A stretch of 64,000 bases of DNA, taken from the NCBI RefSeq assembly GCF_000746525.1, contig NZ_CP009048.1:2535501-2599500 (forward strand). Reading direction: 5' to 3'. The stretch is from Pseudomonas alkylphenolica. Its GTDB lineage: Bacteria; Pseudomonadota; Gammaproteobacteria; Pseudomonadales; Pseudomonadaceae. The notes under the pieces are model-generated. The model ran no database searches. It had not been told where the DNA came from and was given only the letters and a program-made list of their open reading frames with translations. Position numbers and translations under genes: made by a program. Each line of letters opens with the position of its first letter. Within the stretch, counting starts at the first letter, position 1. Shown in pieces: positions 15,234 to 23,981 of the stretch.

Positions 15234-16652
15234 TCAAAGCAGGTTGAAGGGGTAATCGAGGATCACCCGGTATTCGTCGGCGCTGGCGTTGCCGCGGGTA
15301 TTGCCTGGGGCGGTGTAGCCGTCACCGGGACGATGACTGGCCCAGCGCAGGGTCAGGTTCAGGCCCTTGGCCGGGCCATCGGGCACGGCGTAGCGCAAGG
15401 CGATATCGCGCTCCCAGTGTTTGGCATGCTTGCCGTCGGGGTTGTAGATGTAGCCATAGCCGGGGCTTGCCGGATCGACACGGGTGAGGTCGGCTTCGCC
15501 GCGGGTGTAGCCGACACTCAACTGCAGGTTCGGCGCGCGCAGGGCTTGCAGGCTGGTCTGGTACTGCAGTTTCCAGGACTTTTCGCCGGGGCCGTTGAAG
15601 TCGGCGTACTGCATGGCGTTGTTCAGGTAGAGGAACGTCCGGTCGTTCTGGGCGAGAAAGTCGAACGGGGTGTCGCCATCGATCTTCTGCAACCCGAAGG
15701 TCAGCGACTGCGCACCCTGCGCCAGGGTCAGGCCGGCACTGTAGGCATCGTTGTCGATCGGCCCCAGCTGGCTGCGGCCCTGGTCACGCGTCTTGTAGTA
15801 GTGCAGGTAGGGCGTCAGACGCAGGGTGGGACTCAGCGCGAAGGTCTGGCTCACACCCAGGTAGTGCTGGTCCCACAGGTCTTCGAGGCGGCCGCTGTAC
15901 CAAGTCAGGTTCAAAGCCTGGACGACGTTGTAGGTCGCGCCAAGCCAGGTCATGTGCGCGCTTTCGCGGTCAGGGGCGACCCCCGCCCGGTTGCCATTGC
16001 CGTAGGCGCTTTGCAGGTTGCTGTGGCCACTCTGGTTGCGCAGGCGGGTCGACTCGACCCAGCCGGCATCGAACATGAGCTGATCGATGCTGAAGTTTTT
16101 TACCGTCACCCCTCGATAGCTCTGCGGGAACAGGCGACTGCTGCCACTGGCGATCAGCGGGTTTTCCAGCAACTGGTCACCGACTTTGAGCAGGCTGTCG
16201 AAGGCACGAAATTTCAACGCCGCACCGGCAGCGGAAAACTCGTCTTGCGGTCGGCCCTGGCTGTCCAGCGGCATCAGGCCGGCACCGCCACTGCCGCCAC
16301 CGCCGTCCAGCTTCAAGGCGCTGAAACCGTGCACATCCAGGCCGATGCCGACCAGGGTGTCGGTGTAGCCGGAGCGAAATGACAACAGCACGCCTTGCGC
16401 CCACTCGCGTTGATCGCGCCGTGCCGGGGTGTGGTGGTTGTCGCGGGCGAAGTAGTAATTGCGCAGCAGGCCGTTGAGGCTCGAGCCGCTGATCAATCCG
16501 GGGGCGATGGCTAGTTCCGCGTGCTGGCGCTGGGTCAGGTCGATGTTGATGTTGTCGCGTTGCCCGAGGGAGTTGTCGGCCTGGCTGGCCGTGGAGGCGC
16601 ACACCAGACTCAGGGCCAGCAACGGTGATCGACTTGGGTTTACCCGGTTCAT
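15234..16652 (-). CDS. OprD-family outer-membrane porin
   Basis: A 472-aa protein with an N-terminal signal peptide (LLALSLVCASTASQA). It shows OprD features: the NYYFARDNHHTPARRDQREWAQG segment, GLDVHGFSALKLDGGG, and repeated strand motifs such as WLGATYNVVQALNLTWYSG and LKLQYQTSL-type strands. OprD porins of Pseudomonas take up carboxylates, aromatic acids or basic amino acids; the substrate cannot be read here. It is followed by the SphA-like gene and is divergent from a LysR gene, which is the likely regulator. Confidence 0.87.
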   Translation of the reverse strand: MNRVNPSRSPLLALSLVCASTASQADNSLGQRDNINIDLTQRQHAELAIAPGLISGSSLNGLLRNYYFARDNHHTPARRDQREWAQGVLLSFRSGYTDTLVGIGLDVHGFSALKLDGGGGSGGAGLMPLDSQGRPQDEFSAAGAALKFRAFDSLLKVGDQLLENPLIASGSSRLFPQSYRGVTVKNFSIDQLMFDAGWVESTRLRNQSGHSNLQSAYGNGNRAGVAPDRESAHMTWLGATYNVVQALNLTWYSGRLEDLWDQHYLGVSQTFALSPTLRLTPYLHYYKTRDQGRSQLGPIDNDAYSAGLTLAQGAQSLTFGLQKIDGDTPFDFLAQNDRTFLYLNNAMQYADFNGPGEKSWKLQYQTSLQALRAPNLQLSVGYTRGEADLTRVDPASPGYGYIYNPDGKHAKHWERDIALRYAVPDGPAKGLNLTLRWASHRPGDGYTAPGNTRGNASADEYRVILDYPFNLL

Positions 16653-16830
16653 CAGTGCGGTGCCCCCAAATGCTGTCGTTGTTCTAGTGGTGGTACGTTA
16701 TTCAGTCAAAATGTGTCGCCATCGACCACCTGAATCGAATAACTTGTGACTTTAGTGGGTTTATGGTGGTCGCGTAATCCACATGTTCGGACTTCTAAGT
16801 CCCATTTATGGAACGATCGAGAGTCCATGC

Positions 16831-17736
16831 ATGATTGATCTGAATGAGTTGTTCGTGTACTTGAAGGTAGTCGAGCAGGGTGGCTTTGCCGCTGCCGCTC
16901 GCCAGTTGGGCATGCCCAAGTCGACCGTCAGCCGCAAGGTCGGCAGCCTGGAAGAGCGTTTGGGCTTTCGTTTGATCCAGCGTTCGACCCGCTATTTCCA
17001 AGTCACTGAAATCGGCCAGGACTACTATCGCCATTGCCAGGCGATGATGGCCGAGGTGGAGGCGGCGGAGAGTGTGGTGCAGCGCAACCGCGCCGAACCC
17101 TGCGGGACGATCCGCATCAGTTGCACCACGCTGCTGCTGAATTTCGCCCTGGCGCCGATGTTGGCCAGCTTCATGAGCCAGCACCCGCGGGTCGAACTCT
17201 ATGTCAAATCCTTCAACCGCAAAGTCGATGTGATCAGTGAGGGCTTCGACCTCTCCCTGAGCCTGGCCTTTCTGCCGCTGGAGAACAGCGACCTGGTGAT
17301 GAAGCCACTGGCTCGCTGCCCCCAGGTGCTGGTGGGTAGCCCGCAATTGCTGGCACGCCATGTGCTGCCGCAGTTTCCACTGCAGCTGGGCGAGTTGCCC
17401 AGTGTCGAATGGGAGCGCACCCGTGCCAGCAATACCTGGCAACTGAGCGATGGCGAGCAAGTGGTTGAAGTTCGCCATCGACCCCGGCTGATCAGCGACG
17501 ACATCGCTACCTTCAAGCAGGCGCTGCTCGACGGCGTAGGGGTTGGCTGTGTGCCGCACTTTCTGGTGGCCAGCGAACTGCAGCAAGGGCAGCTGGTGCA
17601 GGTATTACCCGCATGGGCCCCGGCCGAGGGCGTAGTGGTGGCGATGTTTGCGTCACGGCGCGGGCTGCTGCCTTCGGTGCGGGCACTGATCGACTACCTT
17701 GACGAGGCTTTCCGGCAGGCCTGGGGGCAGCGCTGA
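16831..17736 (+). CDS. LysR-family transcriptional regulator
   Basis: A 301-aa protein. The start MIDLNELFVYLKVVEQGGF at 16831 is chosen over 16783 because LysR proteins begin their first helix within ten residues. The winged helix (AAAARQLGMPKSTVSRKV, LEERLGFRLIQRSTRYF) is followed by an effector domain. It belongs to the broad CrgA/AaeR-like group (FNRKVDVISEGFDLSLSL). It is divergent from the OprD/SphA pair across about 180 bases, in which a GTTATTC/GAATAAC inverted pair can be seen, so it probably controls them. Confidence 0.85.
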   Translation: MIDLNELFVYLKVVEQGGFAAAARQLGMPKSTVSRKVGSLEERLGFRLIQRSTRYFQVTEIGQDYYRHCQAMMAEVEAAESVVQRNRAEPCGTIRISCTTLLLNFALAPMLASFMSQHPRVELYVKSFNRKVDVISEGFDLSLSLAFLPLENSDLVMKPLARCPQVLVGSPQLLARHVLPQFPLQLGELPSVEWERTRASNTWQLSDGEQVVEVRHRPRLISDDIATFKQALLDGVGVGCVPHFLVASELQQGQLVQVLPAWAPAEGVVVAMFASRRGLLPSVRALIDYLDEAFRQAWGQR

Positions 17737-17773
17737 ACCGGCAGGTTGGCAAATCCCTTGAAGTGGCAATTTA

Positions 17774-17818
17774 CATTCAGTGCGTATGATAATAAGGTTT
17801 AATCATACGATGTGTATG
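17774..17818. promoter_or_regulatory. Two TetR-type operators before the MFS gene
   Basis: CATTC-AGTGC-GTATG (17774-17788) and CATAC-GATGT-GTATG (17804-17818), both fitting CATAC-N5-GTATG, with centres 30 bases apart. A third copy lies before tetR at 19168. CGTATGAT/ATCATACG (17783-17809) also forms a perfect inverted repeat bridging them. Confidence 0.65.
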
Positions 17819-17872
17819 TATATTGTCACGTGAGCGCTGGCGAACGGAGTTTTTCGATAGGGAGAGTCGAGC

Positions 17873-19081
17873 ATGTTCAATCTATACCGCGCGTTATTCC
17901 AGGCTCAGGGCACCAAGGGTTTTGCCTTGGCCGGCCTGCTGGCCCGCATCCCGTTGCCGATGACCGCAATCGGCATCATCACCATGCTGTCGCAACTGCG
18001 TGGCAGCTATGGCCTGGCCGGCGCTGTATCGGCCACTTTCGTGCTTACGTATGCCCTGATGTCACCCCAGGTCTCACGCCTGGTGGATCGTTACGGCCAA
18101 CGCCGGGTGTTGCCGGCGGCTGCCGGTCTTAGCGTCGTGGGAATCTTGCTGCTGCTTGCCTGTACCTATTGGCAGGCAGCGGACTGGACGTTGTTTGTCG
18201 GCGCCGGGCTGGCCGGCTTCATGCCCAGCATGTCGGCGATGGTGCGTGCCCGCTGGACCGCCATCTACCGTGGCAAGGCACAACTGCAGACGGCCTATTC
18301 GCTGGAAACAGTGCTCGACGAAGTGACCTTCATCGCCGGCCCGCCGATTTCGGTGGGGTTGAGCGTGGCGGTGTTGCCGCAGGCGGGACCGCTGGCCGCC
18401 GCAGTGCTGTTGGCCATAGGCGTGTTTGCCCTGGTCGCTCAGGTGAGCACCGAGCCGCCAGTGGAAGGCGCTGCCGGGGCTGGACAACACGAAGTGTCAG
18501 TCTTCCGTCTTGCGGGCGTGCGTTTGCTGACGTTGCTGATGATCGTCATGGGCGTGATCGTCGGCACAGTGGACATCGTCAGCGTAGCCTTCGCCGAACA
18601 GGTGGGCTCTGCGGCTGCAGCGAGCGTGGTTTTATCGTGCTACGCCATTGGCTCATGCGTTGCCGGGCTGGTTTTCGGTGCGCTGAAGCTAAAGACACCG
18701 CTGCACAAGTTGCTCCTGCTGGGTAGTGTTGCGACGGCAGCGACCACTTTGCCACTGTTGTTCGCAGAGAACATTTTTGGCCTGTCGGTTGCGGTGCTGG
18801 TGGCAGGGCTGTTCTTCGCGCCCACCATGATTGTGGCGATGTCTCTGGTAGAGCGCATCGTACCGCACAGCAAGCTGACCGAAGGAATGACCTGGTTGCT
18901 GGCCGGGCTGAATATTGGTGTCGCTACCGGAGCTGCGGCATCGGGCCAGGTTGTCGATCTGCTGGGCGCCAAGGCCGGATTCAACGTAGCACTTTGTGCC
19001 GGCGTTGCGGTGTTGCTGGTAGCGCTTTGGGGGTATCAGCGCATGCGTGATCGGGTCGAACAGGTTCCTTGTTCCGTTTAA
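17873..19081 (+). CDS. MFS transporter (drug-efflux-like)
   Basis: A 402-aa protein with twelve expected membrane helices. The loop 2-3 motif reads RLVDRYGQRRVL (MFS motif A like), and the N-terminal half contains ALAGLLARIPLPMTAIGIITM. A proton-driven export role is typical of this YbfB/AraJ-like group, but no substrate can be given. It is preceded by two TetR-type operators and followed by the tetR gene, which carries the same operator, so the exporter is probably repressed until its ligand appears. Confidence 0.85.
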   Translation: MFNLYRALFQAQGTKGFALAGLLARIPLPMTAIGIITMLSQLRGSYGLAGAVSATFVLTYALMSPQVSRLVDRYGQRRVLPAAAGLSVVGILLLLACTYWQAADWTLFVGAGLAGFMPSMSAMVRARWTAIYRGKAQLQTAYSLETVLDEVTFIAGPPISVGLSVAVLPQAGPLAAAVLLAIGVFALVAQVSTEPPVEGAAGAGQHEVSVFRLAGVRLLTLLMIVMGVIVGTVDIVSVAFAEQVGSAAAASVVLSCYAIGSCVAGLVFGALKLKTPLHKLLLLGSVATAATTLPLLFAENIFGLSVAVLVAGLFFAPTMIVAMSLVERIVPHSKLTEGMTWLLAGLNIGVATGAAASGQVVDLLGAKAGFNVALCAGVAVLLVALWGYQRMRDRVEQVPCSV

Positions 19082-19167
19082 TTGAGCGGCCTTCATGGTG
19101 CGTTGGCCGTAAGCGGTGGGCTTCTGAATCGCGGGGCTTGTCATCCCATCACTCGGTCATGACAATA

Positions 19168-19182
19168 GATACGCACTGTATG
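19168..19182. promoter_or_regulatory. TetR-type operator before tetR
   Basis: GATAC-GCACT-GTATG, the same half sites and, in the complement, the same spacer as the operator at 17774-17788. It lies about 50 bases before the TetR start, fitting autorepression. Confidence 0.6.
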
Positions 19183-19232
19183 AATAAATACGCCTATGCC
19201 TACCTCTGGCTGCTTAGAACAGGAATAACCGG

Positions 19233-19835
19233 ATGGCTCGCCGTACCCGCGCCGAAATGGAAGAAACCCGTGCCACGTTGTTGGCGACCGCACGCAAGCT
19301 TTTTACCGAGCGCGGGTATGCGGACACTTCGATGGATGACCTTACCGCGCTGGTGGGGTTGACCCGTGGTGCGCTCTATCATCACTTTGGTGACAAACAG
19401 GGGTTGTTGTCGGCAGTAGTGGCGCAACTGGACGCCGAGATGGATCAGCGTCTGCAGGCCATCACTGACACTGCCGAGGATGCATGGGAAGGCTTTCGCG
19501 ATCGCTGTCGTGCCTATCTGGAGATGGCGCTGGAGCCTCAAATTCAGCGCATTGTCTTGCGCGATGCCAGGGCAGTGCTGGGGGGCGGCTCGCTGGATGG
19601 GCAACGTCACTGTGTGGAGTCGATGCAACTGCTGATCGACGACTTGATACAGCAAGGCATCGTTGCCAATGTCAATTCACAGGCCCTGGCATCCTTGATT
19701 TATGGCAGCCTTGCTGAAGTTGCGTTCTGGATTGCAAATGCAGAGGACGGCAATGCGCGGCTGGCACAAGGTGTTGCTGCGCTGGATTTGCTACTGCGTG
19801 GGATTCTGGTTAAACGGCAGGGTGAGGAGGAATGA
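19233..19835 (+). CDS. TetR/AcrR-family repressor
   Basis: A 200-aa protein. Residues 10-56 form the TetR helix-turn-helix (ETRATLLATARKLFTERGYA, TSMDDLTALVGLTRGALYHH, FGDKQGLLSAVV). The C-terminal helical half is the ligand-binding and dimer domain of the TetR_C group that contains RIVLRDARAVLGG. It lies 150 bases downstream of the MFS gene on the same strand with its own operator, so it most likely controls that transporter and itself. Confidence 0.87.
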   Translation: MARRTRAEMEETRATLLATARKLFTERGYADTSMDDLTALVGLTRGALYHHFGDKQGLLSAVVAQLDAEMDQRLQAITDTAEDAWEGFRDRCRAYLEMALEPQIQRIVLRDARAVLGGGSLDGQRHCVESMQLLIDDLIQQGIVANVNSQALASLIYGSLAEVAFWIANAEDGNARLAQGVAALDLLLRGILVKRQGEEE

Positions 19836-19951
19836 GCGAAGGCGTCTTTGCTGGCTCGGGTTTTTGATAAAGCGTATTTATCGGCTGCTGACCGGCGGTC
19901 CGTATGCAGGTTGCCAATGCTACAGGTCTGTATGTATAAACAGTGCCATCA

Positions 19952-21628
19952 ATGCCTGCCAGTAGCCTTGCCGTGATTGCCCACTCTGTCGACGACCCGT
20001 TCTATTACCTGCACAACTTCGAGCAAGTGCTGCAGTGGATTGCGCTGCGCTATGCCGATCTGCTGGATGACAGCGAGCGCGCCTTCATTGCCCAGTTCCC
20101 TGAGCAACCGCACGCTGCCCGGGCGTTGCTGGTGCGCATGGTGATGCGCAAAGGCGAGCTGTTTCGCCCCAGCAAGCTGGTCTATGAAGAAATCGGGCCG
20201 CCGCTGTCAGCCTTGCAGCCTTTGCTGGCGCGGGGCTGGGTCACCGACGCTAGCCACTTGAGTCTCGAACAGCTGTTTCAGGTGCTGCGCAAGGAAGAAA
20301 TCGCCAGTGGTTTTGCGCCGCAACTGACGCGTCCGAGGGCGGCCAAGGCCGAGCTTTTCGCCCAGTTGCAAGCGCTCGAACTGCCGCCTCGGCCCTTGCA
20401 AGACTGGTTGCCAGGCTTCGCCGAACCGATCATTACCTTGCAGCTGCAAGCACTGTGTGATCGCTTTCGCCTGCTGTTCTTCGGCAACCTGTATCAGGAC
20501 TGGTCGGAATTCGTCCTGGCAGACCTCGGCCTGCTGCGCTACGAGCAGGTGGCGTTCAGTGAAGAATCGCGGGCGCTGCGTCAACGTAGCGATGTTGACC
20601 TGGCCCTGGCGCTGCACCATTGCACCGAGTTGCTCGAGCTGGGCGCGCCGCTGTCGCAGGTGCTGGAGCAGGTCGAGTCACTGGACAGCGATAATCCCTG
20701 GCTGCTACGCCGTCGCTCGCGCCTGCTGTACCAGCTTGGTCAGCATAGCGAACGCCTGGGTGACTGGGACCTGGCGCTGCGGATCTACCCGCGCAGCCAG
20801 CACCCGCAAGCACGGATTCGGCGGATTCGGGTGCTCGAACGCAGTGAGCAGTGGGACCAGGCCCATGCCCTGGCTACGGAAGTTGCCGCACAACCCGCCA
20901 GTCCCATCGAAGTCCAGGCGCTGACGCGGATCCTGCCACGCCTGCAGCGCAAGCTGGGTGGGCCGCCGCAACGACGACGACGGGTGAAAACACAGACTGG
21001 CCTGATCGAACTGCAATTGCCGCTGGAGCAGGCGGCGCTGGGGGTGGAGCAGGCGGCGCAGCTGCACCTGCAAGAGCAGGGCAGTCAGGTGCATTACGTG
21101 GAGAACACCCTGTTCAACAGTCTGTTTGGCCTGTTGTGTTGGGAAGCCATTTTCGCGCCGTTGCCGGGCGCGTTCTTTCACCCGTTCCAGAGCGCCCCGC
21201 AAGACCTGCACGATCCAGAGTTTCAGGCGCGGCGCAGTGCCTTGTTCGCCGACTGTCTGGCGCAACTGGAGGATGGTCGCTACCGACAGACCATCCGCCG
21301 GCACTTCGTCAGCAAACAGGGCCTGCAGTCGCCCTTTGTCTATTGGCAGGTGCTCGACGAAACGCTGCTCGAACAGGCTCTGGCCTGCCTGCCAGCGCTG
21401 CACCTCAAACACTGCTTCGAGCGTTTGCTCGAAGACATCCAGAGCAACCGCGCCGGCATGCCCGACCTGATCCAGTTCTGGCCCGAACAGCAGCATTACC
21501 GAATGATCGAGGTCAAGGGGCCGGGTGACCGCCTGCAGGATAACCAGCTGCGCTGGATCGATTTCTGTAGCGAGCACGGCCTGCCGGTCGAGGTGTGCCA
21601 TGTGCGCTGGATAACGCCGACACCATGA
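19952..21628 (+). CDS. FAN1-like VRR-NUC structure-specific nuclease
   Basis: A 558-aa protein; ATG 19952 is chosen over GTG 19943. The C-terminal VRR-NUC domain (about 440-550) carries SNRAGMPDLIQFW, then YRMIEVKGPGDRLQDNQLRW: the PD-(D/E)XK residues are D in MPDL and E-x-K in EVKGP. Upstream lies a SAP-like/TPR-like helical region (LLARGWVTDASHLSLEQLFQVL, YQLGQHSERLGDWDLALRIY) and NTLFNSLFGLLCWEAIF, as in bacterial FAN1, which cuts 5' flaps and unhooks crosslinks. The stop overlaps the next gene as ATGA, coupling it to the Fe-S helicase. Confidence 0.85.
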   Translation: MPASSLAVIAHSVDDPFYYLHNFEQVLQWIALRYADLLDDSERAFIAQFPEQPHAARALLVRMVMRKGELFRPSKLVYEEIGPPLSALQPLLARGWVTDASHLSLEQLFQVLRKEEIASGFAPQLTRPRAAKAELFAQLQALELPPRPLQDWLPGFAEPIITLQLQALCDRFRLLFFGNLYQDWSEFVLADLGLLRYEQVAFSEESRALRQRSDVDLALALHHCTELLELGAPLSQVLEQVESLDSDNPWLLRRRSRLLYQLGQHSERLGDWDLALRIYPRSQHPQARIRRIRVLERSEQWDQAHALATEVAAQPASPIEVQALTRILPRLQRKLGGPPQRRRRVKTQTGLIELQLPLEQAALGVEQAAQLHLQEQGSQVHYVENTLFNSLFGLLCWEAIFAPLPGAFFHPFQSAPQDLHDPEFQARRSALFADCLAQLEDGRYRQTIRRHFVSKQGLQSPFVYWQVLDETLLEQALACLPALHLKHCFERLLEDIQSNRAGMPDLIQFWPEQQHYRMIEVKGPGDRLQDNQLRWIDFCSEHGLPVEVCHVRWITPTP

Positions 21629-23886
21629 GTTATCGCGTGGCAGTGCGGGCATTGTGCGAGTTCAGCGCCAAGGTTGGCGATCTGGACTTGCGCTTCACTC
21701 CGTCGCCCACCGCCCAGGAGGGCATCAGCGGCCATCAGCGGGTGGTGGCCAGGCGTGGGCCGGAATTCGAGGCCGAGATCAGCCTGGAGGGGCAGTTTGG
21801 GAACTTGCAGGTGCGCGGCCGGGCCGATGGCTATGACCCGCAACTCAATCGCCTGGAGGAGATCAAGACCTACCGCGGCGACCTGGCGCGTCAGCCGGAC
21901 AATCATCGGCAGTTGCACTGGGCCCAGGCCAGAGTCTATGGCTGGTTGCTCTGCCAGCAACGTCAGCTCAGCGAAATCACTCTGGCCCTGGTGTACCTGG
22001 ATGTCGACAGCGATAGCCAGACCCTGATCGAACAGCGCTGCAGTGCGCTGGAGCTTGAGCAGTACTTCAACAGCCAGTGCGCGATCTTCCTGCACTGGGC
22101 CGAACAGCAAGTACAGCGGGTGGCCTTGCGCGACGGTGGACTGCAGGCACTGGCCTTTCCCTATGGTCAGATGCGCCGTGGTCAGCGCGATCTTGCCGAG
22201 ACTGTGTACAAGGCGGTGAGTACCGGGCGCTGCCTGATGACCCAGGCCACCACCGGTATTGGCAAGACCCTCGGCACCCTGTTCCCGTTGCTCAAGGCCA
22301 TGGTCCCGCAGCAGCTGGACAAAATCTTCTTTCTCACCGCCAAGACACCCGGCCGTGCCCTGGCCCTGGAAGCCCTGCATCAGCTCCACGACAGTGCTCC
22401 CAAGCTTGCCCTGCGCAGCCTGGAACTGGTGGCCCGCGACAAAGCCTGCGAGTACCCCGGCACGGCGTGCCATGGTGAGGCCTGCCCCTTGGCCAGAGGC
22501 TTCTACGACCGTCTGCCCGCTGCTCGCCAGGCGGCCCAGGCGCTGACCATCCTCGACAAGGCCGCATTGCGCGAGGTTGCCCTGGCTCATCAGGTCTGCC
22601 CTTATTACCTGGGGCAGGAGATGGCGCGTTGGGTCGATGTGCTGGTGGCCGACTACAACTACTATTTCGACCAGAGTGCTTTGCTCTATGGTCTGGCCCA
22701 GGTCAACCAGTGGCGGGTGGCAGTGTTGGTGGATGAGGCGCACAACCTGGTGGAGCGGGCACGGCAGATGTACAGCGCCAGCCTCGATCAATGGCAGTTG
22801 CAGGCCTTGCGCCGGAGCAAGCCGGCAGGCATGGGCAGTGCGCTGGATCGCCTGAACCGTCAGTGGAATACCCTGCACAAGGCGCAGGTGGCGCCTTATC
22901 AGGTGATCGAGGCGTTACCGGAGGCGTTCCTCAAGGCGTTGCAGCAGTGTGTCGGTCTGATCCAGGAGCAACTCAACCAGCAACCCACCGGGCTTGATCC
23001 GGCGCTGTTGCAGTTTTTCTTCGATGCGTTGCAGTTCATCCGCGTCAGTGAGCTGTTCGACGCCCATTATCTCTTCGATATCAGCAAGCGCGAGGGGCCG
23101 GGCAAACGCAGTCTGTCGACCTTGTGCCTGCGCAATGTGGTACCGGCGGCACAGATCGGCCCGCGGATGGCGAGCGCCCGTAGCGTCACGTTGTTTTCCG
23201 CGACCCTGAGCCCAAGGCACTACTACGCCGACTTGCTCGGGATGCCGGCCGACACCGCCTGGCTCGAAGTGGCTTCACCCTTTGCCGCCGAGCAATTGCG
23301 CGTGCAGGTGGTCAGCCATGTCTCGACCCGTTATCAGCATCGAGCCGCCTCGGTGGCGCCGATCGCCGAGCTGATTGCTGCGCAGTTTGCCGAAGCGCCC
23401 GGTAACTATCTGGCGTTCTTCAGCAGTTTCGAGTACCTGCAACAGGTGGCTGCAATGCTGGCCGCAAGCCATCCGCACATCGTCCAGTGGTGCCAGGCGC
23501 CGGGGATGGACGAGACGCAGCGCCAGGGATTTTTGCAGCGCTTCGAGCCCCAGGGGCGTGGTGTTGGCTTTGCCGTGCTGGGTGGGGCCTTTGCCGAGGG
23601 CGTCGATCTGCCGGGCACACGCTTGATCGGCGCCTTTGTCGCCACCCTGGGGCTGCCGCAGGTCGACCCGGTGAACGAGCAGATCAAGCAACGCATGGCC
23701 CAGCTGTTCGGCGCCGGGTTCGACTACACCTACCTGTATCCCGGGGTGCAGAAGGTCATCCAGGCGGCTGGGCGGGTGATTCGCGGCACAGACGACAGGG
23801 GCATGGTCATGCTGATCGACGATCGCTTTGCCGAGCCGCGGGTGCAGGGCATGTTTCCGGCCTGGTGGGCGTCGCAGCAGAAATAA
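21625..23886 (+). CDS. DinG/XPD-like Fe-S DNA helicase
   Basis: A 753-aa protein beginning MSYRVAVRALCEFSAK inside the end of the nuclease gene. A RecB-like nuclease-fold segment appears to precede the helicase (RLEEIKTYRGDL, HWAQARVYGWLL). Motif I is TTGIGKT; four Fe-S cysteines follow (C-x6-C-x4-C, then CPYYL); the DEAH box is VLVDEAHNLVERAR; late motifs include FAEGVDLPGTRLIG and QAAGRVIRG. It should unwind DNA with 5'-3' polarity. Coupled translation with FAN1 suggests the two process the same repair intermediates. Confidence 0.88.
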   Translation: MSYRVAVRALCEFSAKVGDLDLRFTPSPTAQEGISGHQRVVARRGPEFEAEISLEGQFGNLQVRGRADGYDPQLNRLEEIKTYRGDLARQPDNHRQLHWAQARVYGWLLCQQRQLSEITLALVYLDVDSDSQTLIEQRCSALELEQYFNSQCAIFLHWAEQQVQRVALRDGGLQALAFPYGQMRRGQRDLAETVYKAVSTGRCLMTQATTGIGKTLGTLFPLLKAMVPQQLDKIFFLTAKTPGRALALEALHQLHDSAPKLALRSLELVARDKACEYPGTACHGEACPLARGFYDRLPAARQAAQALTILDKAALREVALAHQVCPYYLGQEMARWVDVLVADYNYYFDQSALLYGLAQVNQWRVAVLVDEAHNLVERARQMYSASLDQWQLQALRRSKPAGMGSALDRLNRQWNTLHKAQVAPYQVIEALPEAFLKALQQCVGLIQEQLNQQPTGLDPALLQFFFDALQFIRVSELFDAHYLFDISKREGPGKRSLSTLCLRNVVPAAQIGPRMASARSVTLFSATLSPRHYYADLLGMPADTAWLEVASPFAAEQLRVQVVSHVSTRYQHRAASVAPIAELIAAQFAEAPGNYLAFFSSFEYLQQVAAMLAASHPHIVQWCQAPGMDETQRQGFLQRFEPQGRGVGFAVLGGAFAEGVDLPGTRLIGAFVATLGLPQVDPVNEQIKQRMAQLFGAGFDYTYLYPGVQKVIQAAGRVIRGTDDRGMVMLIDDRFAEPRVQGMFPAWWASQQK

Positions 23887-23981
23887 TCACGGCGCCGGGG
23901 AGCATTGGCATCGCGTGCTTGTCAAAGTGCCAGTAAACTCCGTGTTTTCATTACCCTGAACATCCTTTCTTGAGGTTTTGC

